Assembly (NCBI RefSeq): GCF_001598375.1
Contig: NZ_BCYV01000006.1
Location: 62,001 to 126,000, forward strand
Origin: Novosphingobium capsulatum NBRC 12533
Lineage (GTDB): Bacteria > Pseudomonadota > Alphaproteobacteria > Sphingomonadales > Sphingomonadaceae
Length of the DNA stretch: 64,000 nt
Direction: 5' to 3'
Shown here piece by piece: positions 44,296-53,387 of this stretch (position 1 is the stretch's first letter; every line of letters begins with the position of its first letter). Made by a program: the position numbers and the translations under genes. The notes under the pieces were generated by a model. It worked only from the letters and a program-made list of their open reading frames with translations. It made no database searches and was not told the DNA's origin.

Positions 44296-46458
44296 TCACT
44301 GCGCCGGCTTGAGCCAGCGGGCCATCCAGCCAAAGATGGTCTGGTGCCATTGCAGCGAGTTCTTGGCCTTGAGCACCCAATGGTTTTCATCGGGGAAAAC
44401 CAAGAGTTCGGACGGGATGCCGCGCCGTTGCAGCGCGGCAAAGCTGGCGAGGCCCTGGGTATAGGGAATGCGGAAGTCGTTCTCGCTGGTGATCACCAGC
44501 ATCGGCGTCTTCCACTGCGCCACGTGGTTGACCGGGTTCCACTTTTCAAAGGCTTCGGGAGCCTCGTAATAGGGGTGCCCGCCGTGTTCCCATTCGTCGA
44601 ACCACAGCTCGTCGGTTTCATAGGCCATGGCGCGCGCATCGAACACGCCATCGTGCTGGATGATGCACTTGAAGCCATCGGGCCACTGCCCCTCGATCCA
44701 GTTCATCATGTAGCCGCCATAGCTGCCCCCGGCCGCACAGGCATTGCCGGGATCGACCGCGCCATCCTTGGCCGCGGCCGCCACCATGCCCAGCTTGAGG
44801 TCTTGCAGCGGCTTGCCGCCCCAATCCTGGTTGATGCTGTCGGTAAAGGCCTGGCCGTACCCGGTCGATCCGTGAAAATCGATGGTGATAGCGGCATAGC
44901 CCTGCGCTGCCCACAGGCGCGGGTTCCAGCGGGTGGACCAGCCATCGCTGAACGAGCCCTGCGGCCCGCCATGGACAAGCAGCACGGTCGGCAGCTTGCC
45001 CACCGCACCCGCCGGCTTGAGGATCTGGCCCCACACCGTATCGCCGTTGGCCCCCGCAAAAGAGAACCGCTCCACCGCCACCGAGGCCATGCTGGCCAGC
45101 GCCGTAGTGCCCAGATCAGTCAGCCGCGTGGCCTGCTGGCCCGGCTTGCCCAGATAGAGTTCGGGCACGGCATCGATGGCATCGCGCTTGAGCAGGAACG
45201 CCCCGCCCTTGAGCATGGCGATCTGCGAAACGTGGCCTTCGCGGCCCTTCTGGAACGCCAGGCGCGTGGGCTTGCCCGTAGCGAGATCGACGCGGAACGC
45301 GGGCGTATCGAGCAGGTCCTGCGCCGTGACGATCAAGGCCTTGCTGTCGGGCGTGAAGGCCAACGAGCCGGCGGAGCGATCCCAGCCCTGGGTCAACGCG
45401 CGGCTCTGCCCGGTCTTGAGGTCCATCAGTTGGATCACCAGGCGATCGGCCTCGTACCCCGGGCGCGCCATCGCCGCCCAGGCCAGCCAGCGGCCATCGG
45501 GCGATACCGCCGGGGTGGTATCGGTGCCACGGTTGCTGGCCGTCAGGTTGCGCGGCGCGCTGCCATCGACAGGTGCCCACCACAGATCGAGATTGGTCGA
45601 GCGCGGCTCGTCACGATCGGCCTGGCGCGCGGCATAGATCACCGCGCTGGAATCCGCGCTCCACGTCAGTTCGCTGCCATCGCCGAACGGTTTGCTGGGT
45701 GCGTCGCCGACCAGGCCGCCCTTGGCTGGATCACCATCGAGCGCATGACCGGATGCCGGATCGACCTGCCCGGCCTTGAGCGCGAAGGCAAAGATGCGGC
45801 TGTGGATGCCCGGCGTTTCCCAGGTGTCCCAATGGCGCACGAAGCCGGCACCATCGCGATAGAGCCGCCCGCTGCCCGGGCCGGGCAGGCCGGTATTGCC
45901 GTCGCCATGGGGCAGATCGGCGCAACCGCCAAACGTGGCACAGGCGCGGGCGATATCGCCCCATACCGCCAGCCGTGTGCCATCAGGCGAAAGCTTGAAC
46001 CCGGCCACCTCGGCGGCAAGGTCGGTGACCTTGATCGGGCCGCCGGCACTGCCATCGGCGCCGGGCAGGACCGACCAGACCTGCGCGGTCTTGCCATCCT
46101 TGTCAGACAGGAACCACAGCCGCCCATCGGGGGCAAAGGCGGGATCGCTGATGCTGCCCTGCCAGGCCAGCTTGACCGGCGTGGCGCCCTTGCCACCCAG
46201 CGGTAGCAGCCACAGCGCAGTGCTGCGCTTGTAGCTGTGCGGATCGGTGGTGGTGACGGTGTAGGCCGCCAGGCGCCCATCGGGCGACACGGCAAAACTG
46301 CCCAGACGCGGCAGCGTGACGAGATCCTGCGCGGTCATCGCCGGTGCGGCGGCGGCCGATGCGGATGCCACGGCCGGAGCGGGCGTCGCTGCCAGGGCGA
46401 GAGGGGCCGCGCCAAGGGCCAGCGCGGCAAGCGAAAGCGTGTGGGTGAGCTTGTTCAT
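44296..46458 (-). CDS. S9-family prolyl oligopeptidase-type peptidase, secreted
   Basis: A 720-residue protein with a signal peptide ([21 protein letters not shown]), an N-terminal beta-propeller (repeated SPDGRLAAY, FAPDGRLWFLSD, SPDGTRLAVWG, SPDGRWLAWA motifs) and a C-terminal alpha/beta hydrolase with nucleophile GGSYGGYMMN, acidic TSENDFRIP and His in DENHWV. It resembles acylaminoacyl/dipeptidyl peptidases acting on periplasmic peptides. Start at 46458 (MNKLTHTL); an upstream ATG is three codons away. Confidence 0.93.
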   Translation of the reverse strand: MNKLTHTLSLAALALGAAPLALAATPAPAVASASAAAAPAMTAQDLVTLPRLGSFAVSPDGRLAAYTVTTTDPHSYKRSTALWLLPLGGKGATPVKLAWQGSISDPAFAPDGRLWFLSDKDGKTAQVWSVLPGADGSAGGPIKVTDLAAEVAGFKLSPDGTRLAVWGDIARACATFGGCADLPHGDGNTGLPGPGSGRLYRDGAGFVRHWDTWETPGIHSRIFAFALKAGQVDPASGHALDGDPAKGGLVGDAPSKPFGDGSELTWSADSSAVIYAARQADRDEPRSTNLDLWWAPVDGSAPRNLTASNRGTDTTPAVSPDGRWLAWAAMARPGYEADRLVIQLMDLKTGQSRALTQGWDRSAGSLAFTPDSKALIVTAQDLLDTPAFRVDLATGKPTRLAFQKGREGHVSQIAMLKGGAFLLKRDAIDAVPELYLGKPGQQATRLTDLGTTALASMASVAVERFSFAGANGDTVWGQILKPAGAVGKLPTVLLVHGGPQGSFSDGWSTRWNPRLWAAQGYAAITIDFHGSTGYGQAFTDSINQDWGGKPLQDLKLGMVAAAAKDGAVDPGNACAAGGSYGGYMMNWIEGQWPDGFKCIIQHDGVFDARAMAYETDELWFDEWEHGGHPYYEAPEAFEKWNPVNHVAQWKTPMLVITSENDFRIPYTQGLASFAALQRRGIPSELLVFPDENHWVLKAKNSLQWHQTIFGWMARWLKPAQ

Positions 46459-46530
46459 GGGCCGCATGGGTACCCTGCCCCCGGCCCAGCGCAAGAGGGA
46501 ACGATGCAGCAGGCGCCTCAGCTGGCCGCG

Positions 46531-47028
46531 CTAGCCCGCCAGCGCCTTGGCCAGCGCCTGGTCGAACCGCGCGGCATCGAGCGGCCCAAAACGCGCCACG
46601 ATCGTGCCATCGCGCCCATAGATGCGGGTTTCGGGCAAGGCAGTGGGCAGATCGCGCGGCCGCACATGGGTATCGGTGGCGCGGATCAGCGGAAAGTGCA
46701 CGCCCATGCCCGCCGCCAGGATGCGGCTGCGGCTGGCGGCGGTATCGAGCGCGATGCCGACCATGCGCAGGCCTTGGCCGCTGCCGCCCTGGGCGTGATA
46801 TCGCTGCCACGTGGCATCGAGGATGGGCATGTCATGCCGGCACGGCGCGCACCAGGTGGCCCAGAAATGCACCACCACCACGTCATGCGCAGCCGGATTG
46901 ATGGCAAATGGCGTGCCATCCAGCGTCGTGGTGGCCAAAGGTGGCAAGCGATCGGGCGCGGCCTGTGCCGTGGCTGCGCCACCCAGCGCAGCCACCGCCA
47001 AGGCAAGCACCAGCGCTCCCCGTTTCAC
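46531..47028 (-). CDS. TlpA/DsbE-like periplasmic thioredoxin-fold protein
   Basis: A 165-residue protein with a signal sequence (about 1-23), then a TlpA-type thioredoxin fold with the redox motif WCAPC (Cys60, Cys63) and LPETRIYGRDGTIVARF containing the cis-Pro. It would act as a periplasmic disulfide reductant, for example in cytochrome maturation or copper handling. The GTG start overlaps the hemE stop (GTGA), so it is coupled to hemE. Confidence 0.9.
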   Translation of the reverse strand: MKRGALVLALAVAALGGAATAQAAPDRLPPLATTTLDGTPFAINPAAHDVVVVHFWATWCAPCRHDMPILDATWQRYHAQGGSGQGLRMVGIALDTAASRSRILAAGMGVHFPLIRATDTHVRPRDLPTALPETRIYGRDGTIVARFGPLDAARFDQALAKALAG

Positions 47029-48053
47029 GGGCGCTGCCAGCCTCGGACCGTGGCCAGCAGCTGCTCGACATGGGCGATCGGGGTGAACTGGCCGATGCCG
47101 TGGCCCAGGTTGAACACATGCGGACGATCGGCAAAGGCATCGAGCACGCGCCGGGCCTGGCGGTCCAGCTCGGCCCCGCCGGCCAGCAGCAGCAGTGGAT
47201 CAAGATTGCCCTGCACCGGCATGCCCGCCGGCAATTCGCGCGCGGCCCACAGCGGATCGATGGTTTCATCCACGCCCACCGCATTGACCCCGGTTTCGCG
47301 GGCATAGGCGGCCAGCTTTTCGCCCGCGCCCTTGGGAAAACCGATCACCGGGACATGGGGATAGCGTGCCTGGATCGCCGCGGCGATACGGGCATTGGGC
47401 GCGATCACCCAGCGTTCGAATTCGGCGGGTGCCAGGCTGCCGGCCCAGCTGTCGAACAGCTGCAGGCCTTCGGCGCCGGCCTCGACCTGGCCAGCGAGGT
47501 ATTCGATCGTCACCTCGACGATGGCATCGATGATCGCCTGGAACGCCTGCGGATCGCGATAGGCATAGCTGCGCGTCTCGTGATGATCGCGGCTGCCCTC
47601 GCCCGCCACCATGTAGGTCGCCACGGTCCACGGACTGCCAGCAAAGCCCAGCAGGGTGGTCTGTGGGCCCAAGGCCGCCTTGACCCTGCCCACGGTAGCG
47701 TAGATCGGCGCAAGACGCTCTGGCACGGCCTGGAGGGCACTGAGCGCGGTATCCACCAGCCGGGGAGCAAGACGCGGTCCCTCGCCCGCCGTGAAAGTCA
47801 GATCCTGGCCCATGGCATAGGGCACGATCAGGATGTCGGAAAACAGGATGGCCCCGTCAAACCCGAAGCGGCGGATCGGCTGCAGCGTGATCTCGGCGGC
47901 AGCCTCGGTATCATAGACCAGTTCCAGGAACCCGCCCTTTTCGGCCCGCAAGGCGCGATATTCCGGCAGGTAGCGCCCCGCCTGGCGCATCAGCCAGATC
48001 GGCCGGCGGGAAAGGTTCTGGCCACTGAGCGTTTCGAGAATGGGACCGGGCAT
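47025..48053 (-). CDS. hemE: HemE, uroporphyrinogen decarboxylase
   Basis: A 342-residue TIM barrel with RRPIWLMRQAGRYLPEY (catalytic region), LFSDILIVPYAMGQDL, LLGFAGSPWTVATYM and GNLDP motifs; it converts uroporphyrinogen III to coproporphyrinogen III. Start at 48053 (MPGPILETLSG); although the frame stays open upstream through the origin region, that part shows no conserved protein. It is the left boundary of the predicted oriC, as in Caulobacter. Confidence 0.97.
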   Translation of the reverse strand: MPGPILETLSGQNLSRRPIWLMRQAGRYLPEYRALRAEKGGFLELVYDTEAAAEITLQPIRRFGFDGAILFSDILIVPYAMGQDLTFTAGEGPRLAPRLVDTALSALQAVPERLAPIYATVGRVKAALGPQTTLLGFAGSPWTVATYMVAGEGSRDHHETRSYAYRDPQAFQAIIDAIVEVTIEYLAGQVEAGAEGLQLFDSWAGSLAPAEFERWVIAPNARIAAAIQARYPHVPVIGFPKGAGEKLAAYARETGVNAVGVDETIDPLWAARELPAGMPVQGNLDPLLLLAGGAELDRQARRVLDAFADRPHVFNLGHGIGQFTPIAHVEQLLATVRGWQRP

Positions 48054-48419
48054 CGTTCTTGTTTTTCCAATCCAATCAAAAAAATAGAATCTTATTAAAT
48101 GGGATGATGAAGGTAGTTGGCCCTGTGGAAATCGGGGATAGCCAAGCTCTGCCCGATTTGTCCCGGATGCTCCACAAAATTCGCGTGGCGCGAATCCCGA
48201 TGACTCCCGATGCAAGACAAACTTGTGCCCGTTACCCACAGGCTGTGGGAAAGGCTGTCCCCATGGGGATGAAAGGGCCCGTGGATGACTCGCTTCGGGG
48301 GTGAAATCGGGGGCGAAACTTGTCGCCAGTTTCATCCCGTGGTTTATCCTAGCGCTTTCCACAGGGTTACCCCGGCGGCCCTGCAACGCGGTGCGCCGGC
48401 TTGTTCACAAAGGGTTCCC
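48054..48419. other. Predicted chromosomal replication origin (oriC)
   Basis: This 366-base gap separates hemE (minus) and the divergent PPSRP gene (plus), the position of the Caulobacter origin. Bases 48061-48100 are very AT-rich (8 of 40 are G or C). DnaA-box-like 9-mers relative to TTATCCACA are TTACCCACA (48232-48240, one mismatch), and two-mismatch forms TGTGGAAAT (48124-48132, reverse), TGCTCCACA (48168-48176), TGTGGGAAA (48244-48252, reverse), CTTTCCACA (48355-48363) and TTGTTCACA (48401-48409). Four GANTC sites occur at 48087, 48192, 48202 and 48287. No CtrA TTAA-N7-TTAA full site is evident. Gene orientation changes from mostly leftward to rightward here. Confidence 0.85.
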
Positions 48420-49262
48420 ATGCCGCGTCTGCACCTTCACCTGCTGTCCGACTCAACAGGTGAAACCCTTGAAATGATTGCCAAAGCGGCCCTTGCCCAG
48501 TTCGAAGATGCCGATGTTGTGCGGCATTTTTGGCCGATGGTCCGTTCGCAGCAGCATCTTGACCGCATTCTGGGTGAAATTTCCGCTAACCCTGGCCTGG
48601 TGCTGTTTACGCTGGTCAACACCGAAACGCGCGATCGGCTGGAACAACGCTGCGCCACGCTGGGCCTGCCCTGCGTGGCTGCGCTCGATGCCGTGACCAA
48701 TGCGCTGGAACAGCAATTGGGCCAGGAAGCGCAGGGCCGGCCGGGCCGCCAGCACATGATGGACGAGGCCTATTTCCAGCGCGTCGATGCCATCCAGTTC
48801 ACCATCGCGCACGACGATGGCGTCGGCTGGGAAAACTGGGAAGAGGCCGATATCCTGCTCGCCGGGGTCTCGCGCAGTTCCAAGACGCCCACCTCGATCT
48901 ATCTTGCCAATCGCGGCTACAAGGTGGCGAATATCCCGATCGTGGTGGAAAGCCCGCCGCCGCCCACGCTCTATACCGTGCGGCGGCCGCTGATCGTGGG
49001 GCTGACGACCAGCCCCGAACGCCTGATCGCGGTGCGCCGCAACCGCCTGCTCTCGCTCAACCAGGCGCCCGAGACCGCCTATGTCGACAGCGAGCACGTG
49101 GCGCGCGAGGTGCAATATGCGCGGCGGATGTTTGCCGACAATGGCTGGCCAGTGATTGACGTTTCGCGCCGATCCATCGAGGAGACGGCCGCAGCGGTGA
49201 TCACGCTCTACAACGAGCGCAAGGTCGCCGGGGACGCCAATCCGGGAATGAAGGCTCTATGA
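48420..49262 (+). CDS. ppsR: Pyruvate, water dikinase regulatory protein (PPSRP/DUF299)
   Basis: A 280-residue bifunctional kinase/pyrophosphorylase with the P-loop-like [10 protein letters not shown] (about 149-158), [13 protein letters not shown] near the start and [17 protein letters not shown]. It switches phosphoenolpyruvate synthase or pyruvate phosphate dikinase on and off; the target is not in the window. The ATG at 48420 borders the predicted origin. It starts a series PPSRP-maf-aroE-coaE linked by ATGA overlaps. Confidence 0.95.
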   Translation: MPRLHLHLLSDSTGETLEMIAKAALAQFEDADVVRHFWPMVRSQQHLDRILGEISANPGLVLFTLVNTETRDRLEQRCATLGLPCVAALDAVTNALEQQLGQEAQGRPGRQHMMDEAYFQRVDAIQFTIAHDDGVGWENWEEADILLAGVSRSSKTPTSIYLANRGYKVANIPIVVESPPPPTLYTVRRPLIVGLTTSPERLIAVRRNRLLSLNQAPETAYVDSEHVAREVQYARRMFADNGWPVIDVSRRSIEETAAAVITLYNERKVAGDANPGMKAL

Positions 49263-49843
49263 TCGTACTTGCTTCGCAAAGCGCCTCGCGCAAGGCCATG
49301 CTCGATGCTGCTGGCGTGCCCTATGAAGCGCGCAGTTCCGATGTGGATGAAGGCGAGATCAAGCGCGAGCTGATCGGCGTGCCGGGCTGCCAGGTGGCGC
49401 AGATCCTGGCCGAGGCCAAGGCGATGCCGGTGTCTGCCGCCATGCCGGGCCGGCTGGTGCTGGGCGGGGATTCGCTGGTGGAGGTGTGCGGCCGCTCGTT
49501 CGACAAGCCGCAAAGCCGCGAGCAGGCGGCCGAACACCTGCGGTTCTTTTCCGGGCAGACCATGCAGTTGCACAGCGCGGCCGTGCTGATGCGCGATGGC
49601 CAGGTGACCTGGCGCCATTGCGAGACGGCCAGGCTCAAGGTTCGCCGGCTTTCCGACAGCTTTATCGACAGCTATCTCCACAAGGAATGGCCGGCGGTTT
49701 CGGGCTGCGTGGGCGTGTTTCGGATCGAGGCGCTGGGCGTGCAGCTGTTCGAAAGCATCGAGGGCAGCCACTTCACCGTGCTGGGCATGCCGCTGCTGGC
49801 GCTGCTCGCCGCGCTGCGCACTGCCGGGGAACTGCCGGAATGA
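49259..49843 (+). CDS. maf: Maf-like nucleotide pyrophosphatase
   Basis: A 194-residue Maf/HAM1-superfamily protein with [24 protein letters not shown] and LGGDSLVEV; family members hydrolyse non-canonical or dTTP/UTP nucleotides. The ATG overlaps the PPSRP stop and the stop overlaps the aroE start. Confidence 0.93.
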   Translation: MIVLASQSASRKAMLDAAGVPYEARSSDVDEGEIKRELIGVPGCQVAQILAEAKAMPVSAAMPGRLVLGGDSLVEVCGRSFDKPQSREQAAEHLRFFSGQTMQLHSAAVLMRDGQVTWRHCETARLKVRRLSDSFIDSYLHKEWPAVSGCVGVFRIEALGVQLFESIEGSHFTVLGMPLLALLAALRTAGELPE

Positions 49844-50718
49844 GCGAGGCGCTACTCCCCTATGCCGAGGTAATCGGCGATCCGATTGCGCAGTCCAAAA
49901 GTCCGGTAATCCATGGCTATTGGCTGGAACAGTTGGGCCTGGCCGGTGCGTATCGCCGCGCCCACGTGCGCAGCGATGGCCTGGCCGATTACCTCACCAC
50001 CCGTCGCGCCGATCCCGCCTGGCGCGGCTGCAACGTGACCATGCCGCACAAGCAGGCGGTGATCCCGCTGCTCGACCGGCTCGATCCGCTGGCCGCGCGG
50101 ATCGGCGCGGTGAACACCATCGTGCCCGAACAGGGCGCGCTGGTGGGCTATAACACCGATGCTCCCGGGTTCATGGAGCCGCTGGCCCCCTGGCTGGCCG
50201 ACGCCCACCTGTTGCGCATGGCGCGGGTGATGGGCACCGGTGGCGCGGCGCGGGCGATCGTCGCGGCGCTGTCCGATGCCGGGTTCCTGATCGTGCTGGC
50301 TGGGCGCGATCCGGCCAAGGCGCGGGCGCTGCTCGATGAACTGGCGCGCGGCAGCGATCATCATGCGGTCGATATCGCGCATTTTGCCGATCCCACCGAT
50401 TTCGCGTTCGATGATCGCCAGGGGCTGTTCGATCTGGTGGTCAATGCCTCGCTGCTGGGCATGACGGGGCAGCCGGCCCTGGCCTATGACCTGTCGCACA
50501 CGCCGCCGGGCGCGGTGTTCTATGACATCGTCACCAGCCCGCTGGAAACCGACCTGCTGGCGCGGGCCAGGGGCGCCGGCCATGACACGGTCGATGGCCT
50601 GGCCATGCTGATCGGCCAGGCCGACCATGCGTTCCGCCACTTCTTTGGCGCGGTGCCGCCGCGCGGGGATGCCGATGCGGAACTGCGCCGCCGCCTGCTG
50701 ACGCCCGTTCCGGCATGA
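49840..50718 (+). CDS. aroE: Shikimate dehydrogenase
   Basis: A 292-residue enzyme with [38 protein letters not shown] (catalytic Lys), [19 protein letters not shown] and NASLLGM. It reduces 3-dehydroshikimate with NADPH in aromatic amino-acid synthesis. It overlaps maf and coaE by 4 bases each. Confidence 0.97.
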   Translation: MSEALLPYAEVIGDPIAQSKSPVIHGYWLEQLGLAGAYRRAHVRSDGLADYLTTRRADPAWRGCNVTMPHKQAVIPLLDRLDPLAARIGAVNTIVPEQGALVGYNTDAPGFMEPLAPWLADAHLLRMARVMGTGGAARAIVAALSDAGFLIVLAGRDPAKARALLDELARGSDHHAVDIAHFADPTDFAFDDRQGLFDLVVNASLLGMTGQPALAYDLSHTPPGAVFYDIVTSPLETDLLARARGAGHDTVDGLAMLIGQADHAFRHFFGAVPPRGDADAELRRRLLTPVPA

Positions 50719-51320
50719 GCCGGCCTTTCGTGCTCGGGCTGACCGGCTCGATCGGCATGGGCAAGTCTGCCGTGGCGCAGATGATGCGCGAGGCAGGCGT
50801 CCCGGTGTTCGATGCCGATGCGCAGGTGCACCGCTTGCAGGGGCCAGGCGGAGCGCTGCTTCCCGCGATCGAGGCGGCCTTTCCCGGCACCACCGGCCCC
50901 AACGGCGTCGACCGGGGCAAGCTGGGCGCGTTGGTGTTTGGCGATCCCGCCGCGCTCGCCCGGCTGGAGCGAATCGTCCATCCCGCGGTTGCCGCGGCGC
51001 GCGAGTCGTTCCTGATCGAGCATGCCGGGGAGCGCCTGGTGGTGTTCGATATCCCACTATTGTTTGAAAAGGGCCATGGCGCCGGGCTCGATGCCGTGGC
51101 GGTGGTTTCTGCTCCGGCGGCGGTGCAGCGGGCGCGGGTGCTGGCGCGGTCGGGCATGACGGCGGAAAAATTCGCGCAAATCCTGGCACTTCAGGTGCCC
51201 GACGCGGAAAAGCGTGCGCGCGCCGATCATATCATCGACACTGGACTTCCGCTCGACGAGACCCGGGCCATGGTTAACGATCTGATCGGCCAGCTTGGGG
51301 AAAAAAACCCGTCGGCTTGA
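50715..51320 (+). CDS. coaE: Dephospho-CoA kinase
   Basis: A 201-residue kinase with P-loop GSIGMGKS (about 11-18), VFDADAQVHRL and FDIPLLFEKG; it phosphorylates dephospho-CoA. It overlaps aroE by 4 bases. A short Ala/Gly/Pro-rich gap of 47 bases separates it from dnaQ. Confidence 0.97.
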   Translation: MSRPFVLGLTGSIGMGKSAVAQMMREAGVPVFDADAQVHRLQGPGGALLPAIEAAFPGTTGPNGVDRGKLGALVFGDPAALARLERIVHPAVAAARESFLIEHAGERLVVFDIPLLFEKGHGAGLDAVAVVSAPAAVQRARVLARSGMTAEKFAQILALQVPDAEKRARADHIIDTGLPLDETRAMVNDLIGQLGEKNPSA

Positions 51321-51367
51321 TCGCCGCGCCCCTTGCCAGCCCCGGCCGGCAGGTTCACATATTGGGC

Positions 51368-52084
51368 ATGCGTGAGATCGTCTTCGACACCGAAACGACG
51401 GGACTCGATCCGCAAGGCGGTGACCGGCTGGTTGAACTCGGCTGTGTGGAAATGGTCAATCGGGTGCCCACCGGCGCCACCTATCACGCCTATTTCAACC
51501 CCGAACGCGACATGCCGGCAGAGGCTGAGGCCGTGCACGGCCTGTCGGCCGCCTTCCTGGCCGACAAGCCGCGCTTTGCCCAGTGTGCCGCCGATTTCCT
51601 GGAGTTCATCGGTGATGCGCCGCTGGTGGCGCACAACGCCGGGTTCGACTTCGGCTTCATCAACGCCGAACTTTCCGCCATCGGGATGGAGCCGGTCAGC
51701 CGCGATCGCATGGTCGATACCGTGGCGATCGCGCGGCGCAAGCATCCCGGCGCCAAGCTCAGCCTCGATGCGCTGTGCACCCGCTATGGCATCGATCGCA
51801 GCCATCGCACCAAGCACGGCGCGCTGCTCGATGCCGAGCTTCTGGCACAACTTTACGTCGAATTGATGGGTGGCCGGCAAATCGGCCTGGAACTTGCGGC
51901 AGAGGTCAGCGTCTCTTCTGCAGTTACCGGCGCTGTGGCCGCGGTTGCGGCCGTGGCCGAAGTGACTGTTGCCAAAACCACCCGGATCTTCCGCGAGCCC
52001 CGGCCGCATGCGGCCAGCGAAGCGGAATTGGCCCGCCATGCGGAGTTCATGGCGGGCATCAGCAACCCGCTCTGGTCGCGTTAG
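51368..52084 (+). CDS. dnaQ: DNA polymerase III epsilon subunit (3'-5' proofreading exonuclease)
   Basis: A 238-residue DEDDh exonuclease with FDTETTGLD (Exo I), HNAGFDFGFIN (Exo II) and HGALLDAELLAQLY (Exo III), plus a C-terminal tail for polymerase binding. The start at 51368 (MREIVFDTETTG) is the family position; an in-frame TTG at 51317 overlapping the coaE stop is less likely. Confidence 0.97.
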   Translation: MREIVFDTETTGLDPQGGDRLVELGCVEMVNRVPTGATYHAYFNPERDMPAEAEAVHGLSAAFLADKPRFAQCAADFLEFIGDAPLVAHNAGFDFGFINAELSAIGMEPVSRDRMVDTVAIARRKHPGAKLSLDALCTRYGIDRSHRTKHGALLDAELLAQLYVELMGGRQIGLELAAEVSVSSAVTGAVAAVAAVAEVTVAKTTRIFREPRPHAASEAELARHAEFMAGISNPLWSR

Positions 52085-52090
52085 GTCTCG

Positions 52091-52117
52091 CTTGCGGCCC
52101 ACTGTGCGGGCCGCAAG
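52091..52117. terminator. Perfect 10-bp inverted repeat between dnaQ and hpf
   Basis: CTTGCGGCCC and GGGCCGCAAG flank a 7-base loop just after the dnaQ stop. There is no T-run, so it may be a processing or pausing hairpin rather than an efficient terminator. Confidence 0.45.
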
Positions 52118-52159
52118 TGGCCTCGCGGTCAAAGCGGGCCCAAGAAGGAGAGAAGACCC

Positions 52160-52741
52160 ATGGACATTCGCGTTTCGGGACACCAGGTCGAGGCCGGTGC
52201 CGCCTTTGAGGCCCACGCGGCCGATCGGCTTTCCGGCATTGTCGACAAGTACTTCTCCCGCGCGCTTTCCTCGCAGGTCACCCTGGGCAAGGCGCCGCAC
52301 GGAGGTTTCCGCTGCGACATCATCACCCATGTGACGCAAGGGTTGATTCTCAAGGGCAGCGGCGTGGCCCAGGACGCGCACCAGGCGCTGGACCAGTCGG
52401 CCGAAAAGATCGACAAGCAGCTGCGCCGCTACAAGCGCCGGATCAAGGCCCATTCCGAAGGCGCCGATTTTGCCCGCCGCAGTGAAGACGCGGCCTATAC
52501 CGTGTTCATGGTGGAAGAACCTGCGCACGATCAGGAAGAAGCCGAAGCTGCCGATGCGCCGCTGGTGATTGCCGAAACCCGGGTCGACGTGCCCACCGCG
52601 ACGGTGTCTGACGCGGTGATCATGCTCGATCTGCGCAACACCAACGCGCTGCTGTTCAAGAACGCCGGCACCGGCGTGCACAACATGGTCTATCGCCGTG
52701 GCGATGGCTCGATCGGCTGGGTTGAACCGGCTGGCGCCTGA
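52160..52741 (+). CDS. hpf: Long-form ribosome hibernation promoting factor
   Basis: A 193-residue protein with the N-terminal HPF/YfiA domain (MDIRVSGHQVEAGAAFEAHA, CDIITHVTQGLILKGSG) and a C-terminal dimerisation domain (TRVDVPTATVSDAVIMLDL, YRRGDGSIGWVEP), so the 100S-forming long type. AAGGAG precedes the ATG. It is followed by ptsN, as in many proteobacteria, but rpoN is not next to it. Confidence 0.95.
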   Translation: MDIRVSGHQVEAGAAFEAHAADRLSGIVDKYFSRALSSQVTLGKAPHGGFRCDIITHVTQGLILKGSGVAQDAHQALDQSAEKIDKQLRRYKRRIKAHSEGADFARRSEDAAYTVFMVEEPAHDQEEAEAADAPLVIAETRVDVPTATVSDAVIMLDLRNTNALLFKNAGTGVHNMVYRRGDGSIGWVEPAGA

Positions 52742-52751
52742 TCTCTAAGCC

Positions 52752-52784
52752 CTGCCCGCAGGCCCATTTCGGGTTTGCGGGCAG
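52752..52784. terminator. Hairpin between hpf and ptsN
   Basis: CTGCCCGCA and TGCGGGCAG pair around a 15-base loop that contains a smaller CCC/GGG pairing. Weak T content; possible attenuator between hpf and ptsN. Confidence 0.4.
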
Positions 52785-52906
52785 TGCCATGACGGCATTG
52801 GCCAATTCACCCGTGATGCGTTCGGCGCTTGCATGGGGAACGAATAGAGCGCATGGCGCCGCCAACTTGACCGTGCCTTTACACAGGCTGTGGCGTTTTT
52901 CGTTTC

Positions 52907-53368
52907 ATGACCGCACTTTTTTCCATTGATCCTCAGGCTGTCCGCGTCGTTCGCGCTGAATCCAAGGCGCAGATCCTGGATATGCTCGCCGCGTGCTTTG
53001 CCAGCGTCTATCGGCTCGACCGGGCGCAGGTGCAGGAACGCATCGAAGAGCGTGAGAGCCTGGGCAGCACCGGTTTCGGCCGTGGCGTGGCGATTCCCCA
53101 TGCCCGGCTCGATGGCCTGTCGCGCCCGGTGGCGGTGTTCCTGCGGCTGGAAGAACCGGTCGATTTTGCCTCGGCCGATGGCATGCCGGTCGATTGCGTG
53201 TTCGGTCTCCTGTCTCCTGAACAGGCCGGCGCCGTGCATCTTCAGGCACTGGCCGCGATCAGCCGCCTGATGCGCGATGATCGCATGCACCAGCGACTGA
53301 CCAGCGCGCCCGATGCCGACGCGCTCTATGCCGTGCTGGTCAACGTGATCGATCGCGACGCGGCCTGA
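52907..53368 (+). CDS. ptsN: PtsN, EIIA component of the nitrogen PTS
   Basis: A 153-residue EIIA(Ntr)/fructose-type domain whose phospho-accepting His65 lies in VAIPHARLDG. PtsN phosphorylation state regulates potassium transport, sensor kinases or carbon storage in other proteobacteria. Its phosphoryl source, PtsP, is encoded at 14.8-17.0 kb. Confidence 0.95.
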   Translation: MTALFSIDPQAVRVVRAESKAQILDMLAACFASVYRLDRAQVQERIEERESLGSTGFGRGVAIPHARLDGLSRPVAVFLRLEEPVDFASADGMPVDCVFGLLSPEQAGAVHLQALAAISRLMRDDRMHQRLTSAPDADALYAVLVNVIDRDAA

Positions 53369-53387
53369 ACCGCGCGCACCCCAAGCC

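Noticed and set aside
46805..46816. CACGTG palindrome TGCCACGTGGCA as a seventh parS site
   Set aside because: Outside the CACGTG core it does not fit the consensus (no GTTYC/RAAC arms). It lies in the TlpA-like coding sequence and is probably chance.
48054..48386. N-terminal extension of hemE through the origin gap
   Set aside because: The extra residues match no family, while the ATG at 48053 gives a full-length HemE; the open frame in the gap is incidental.
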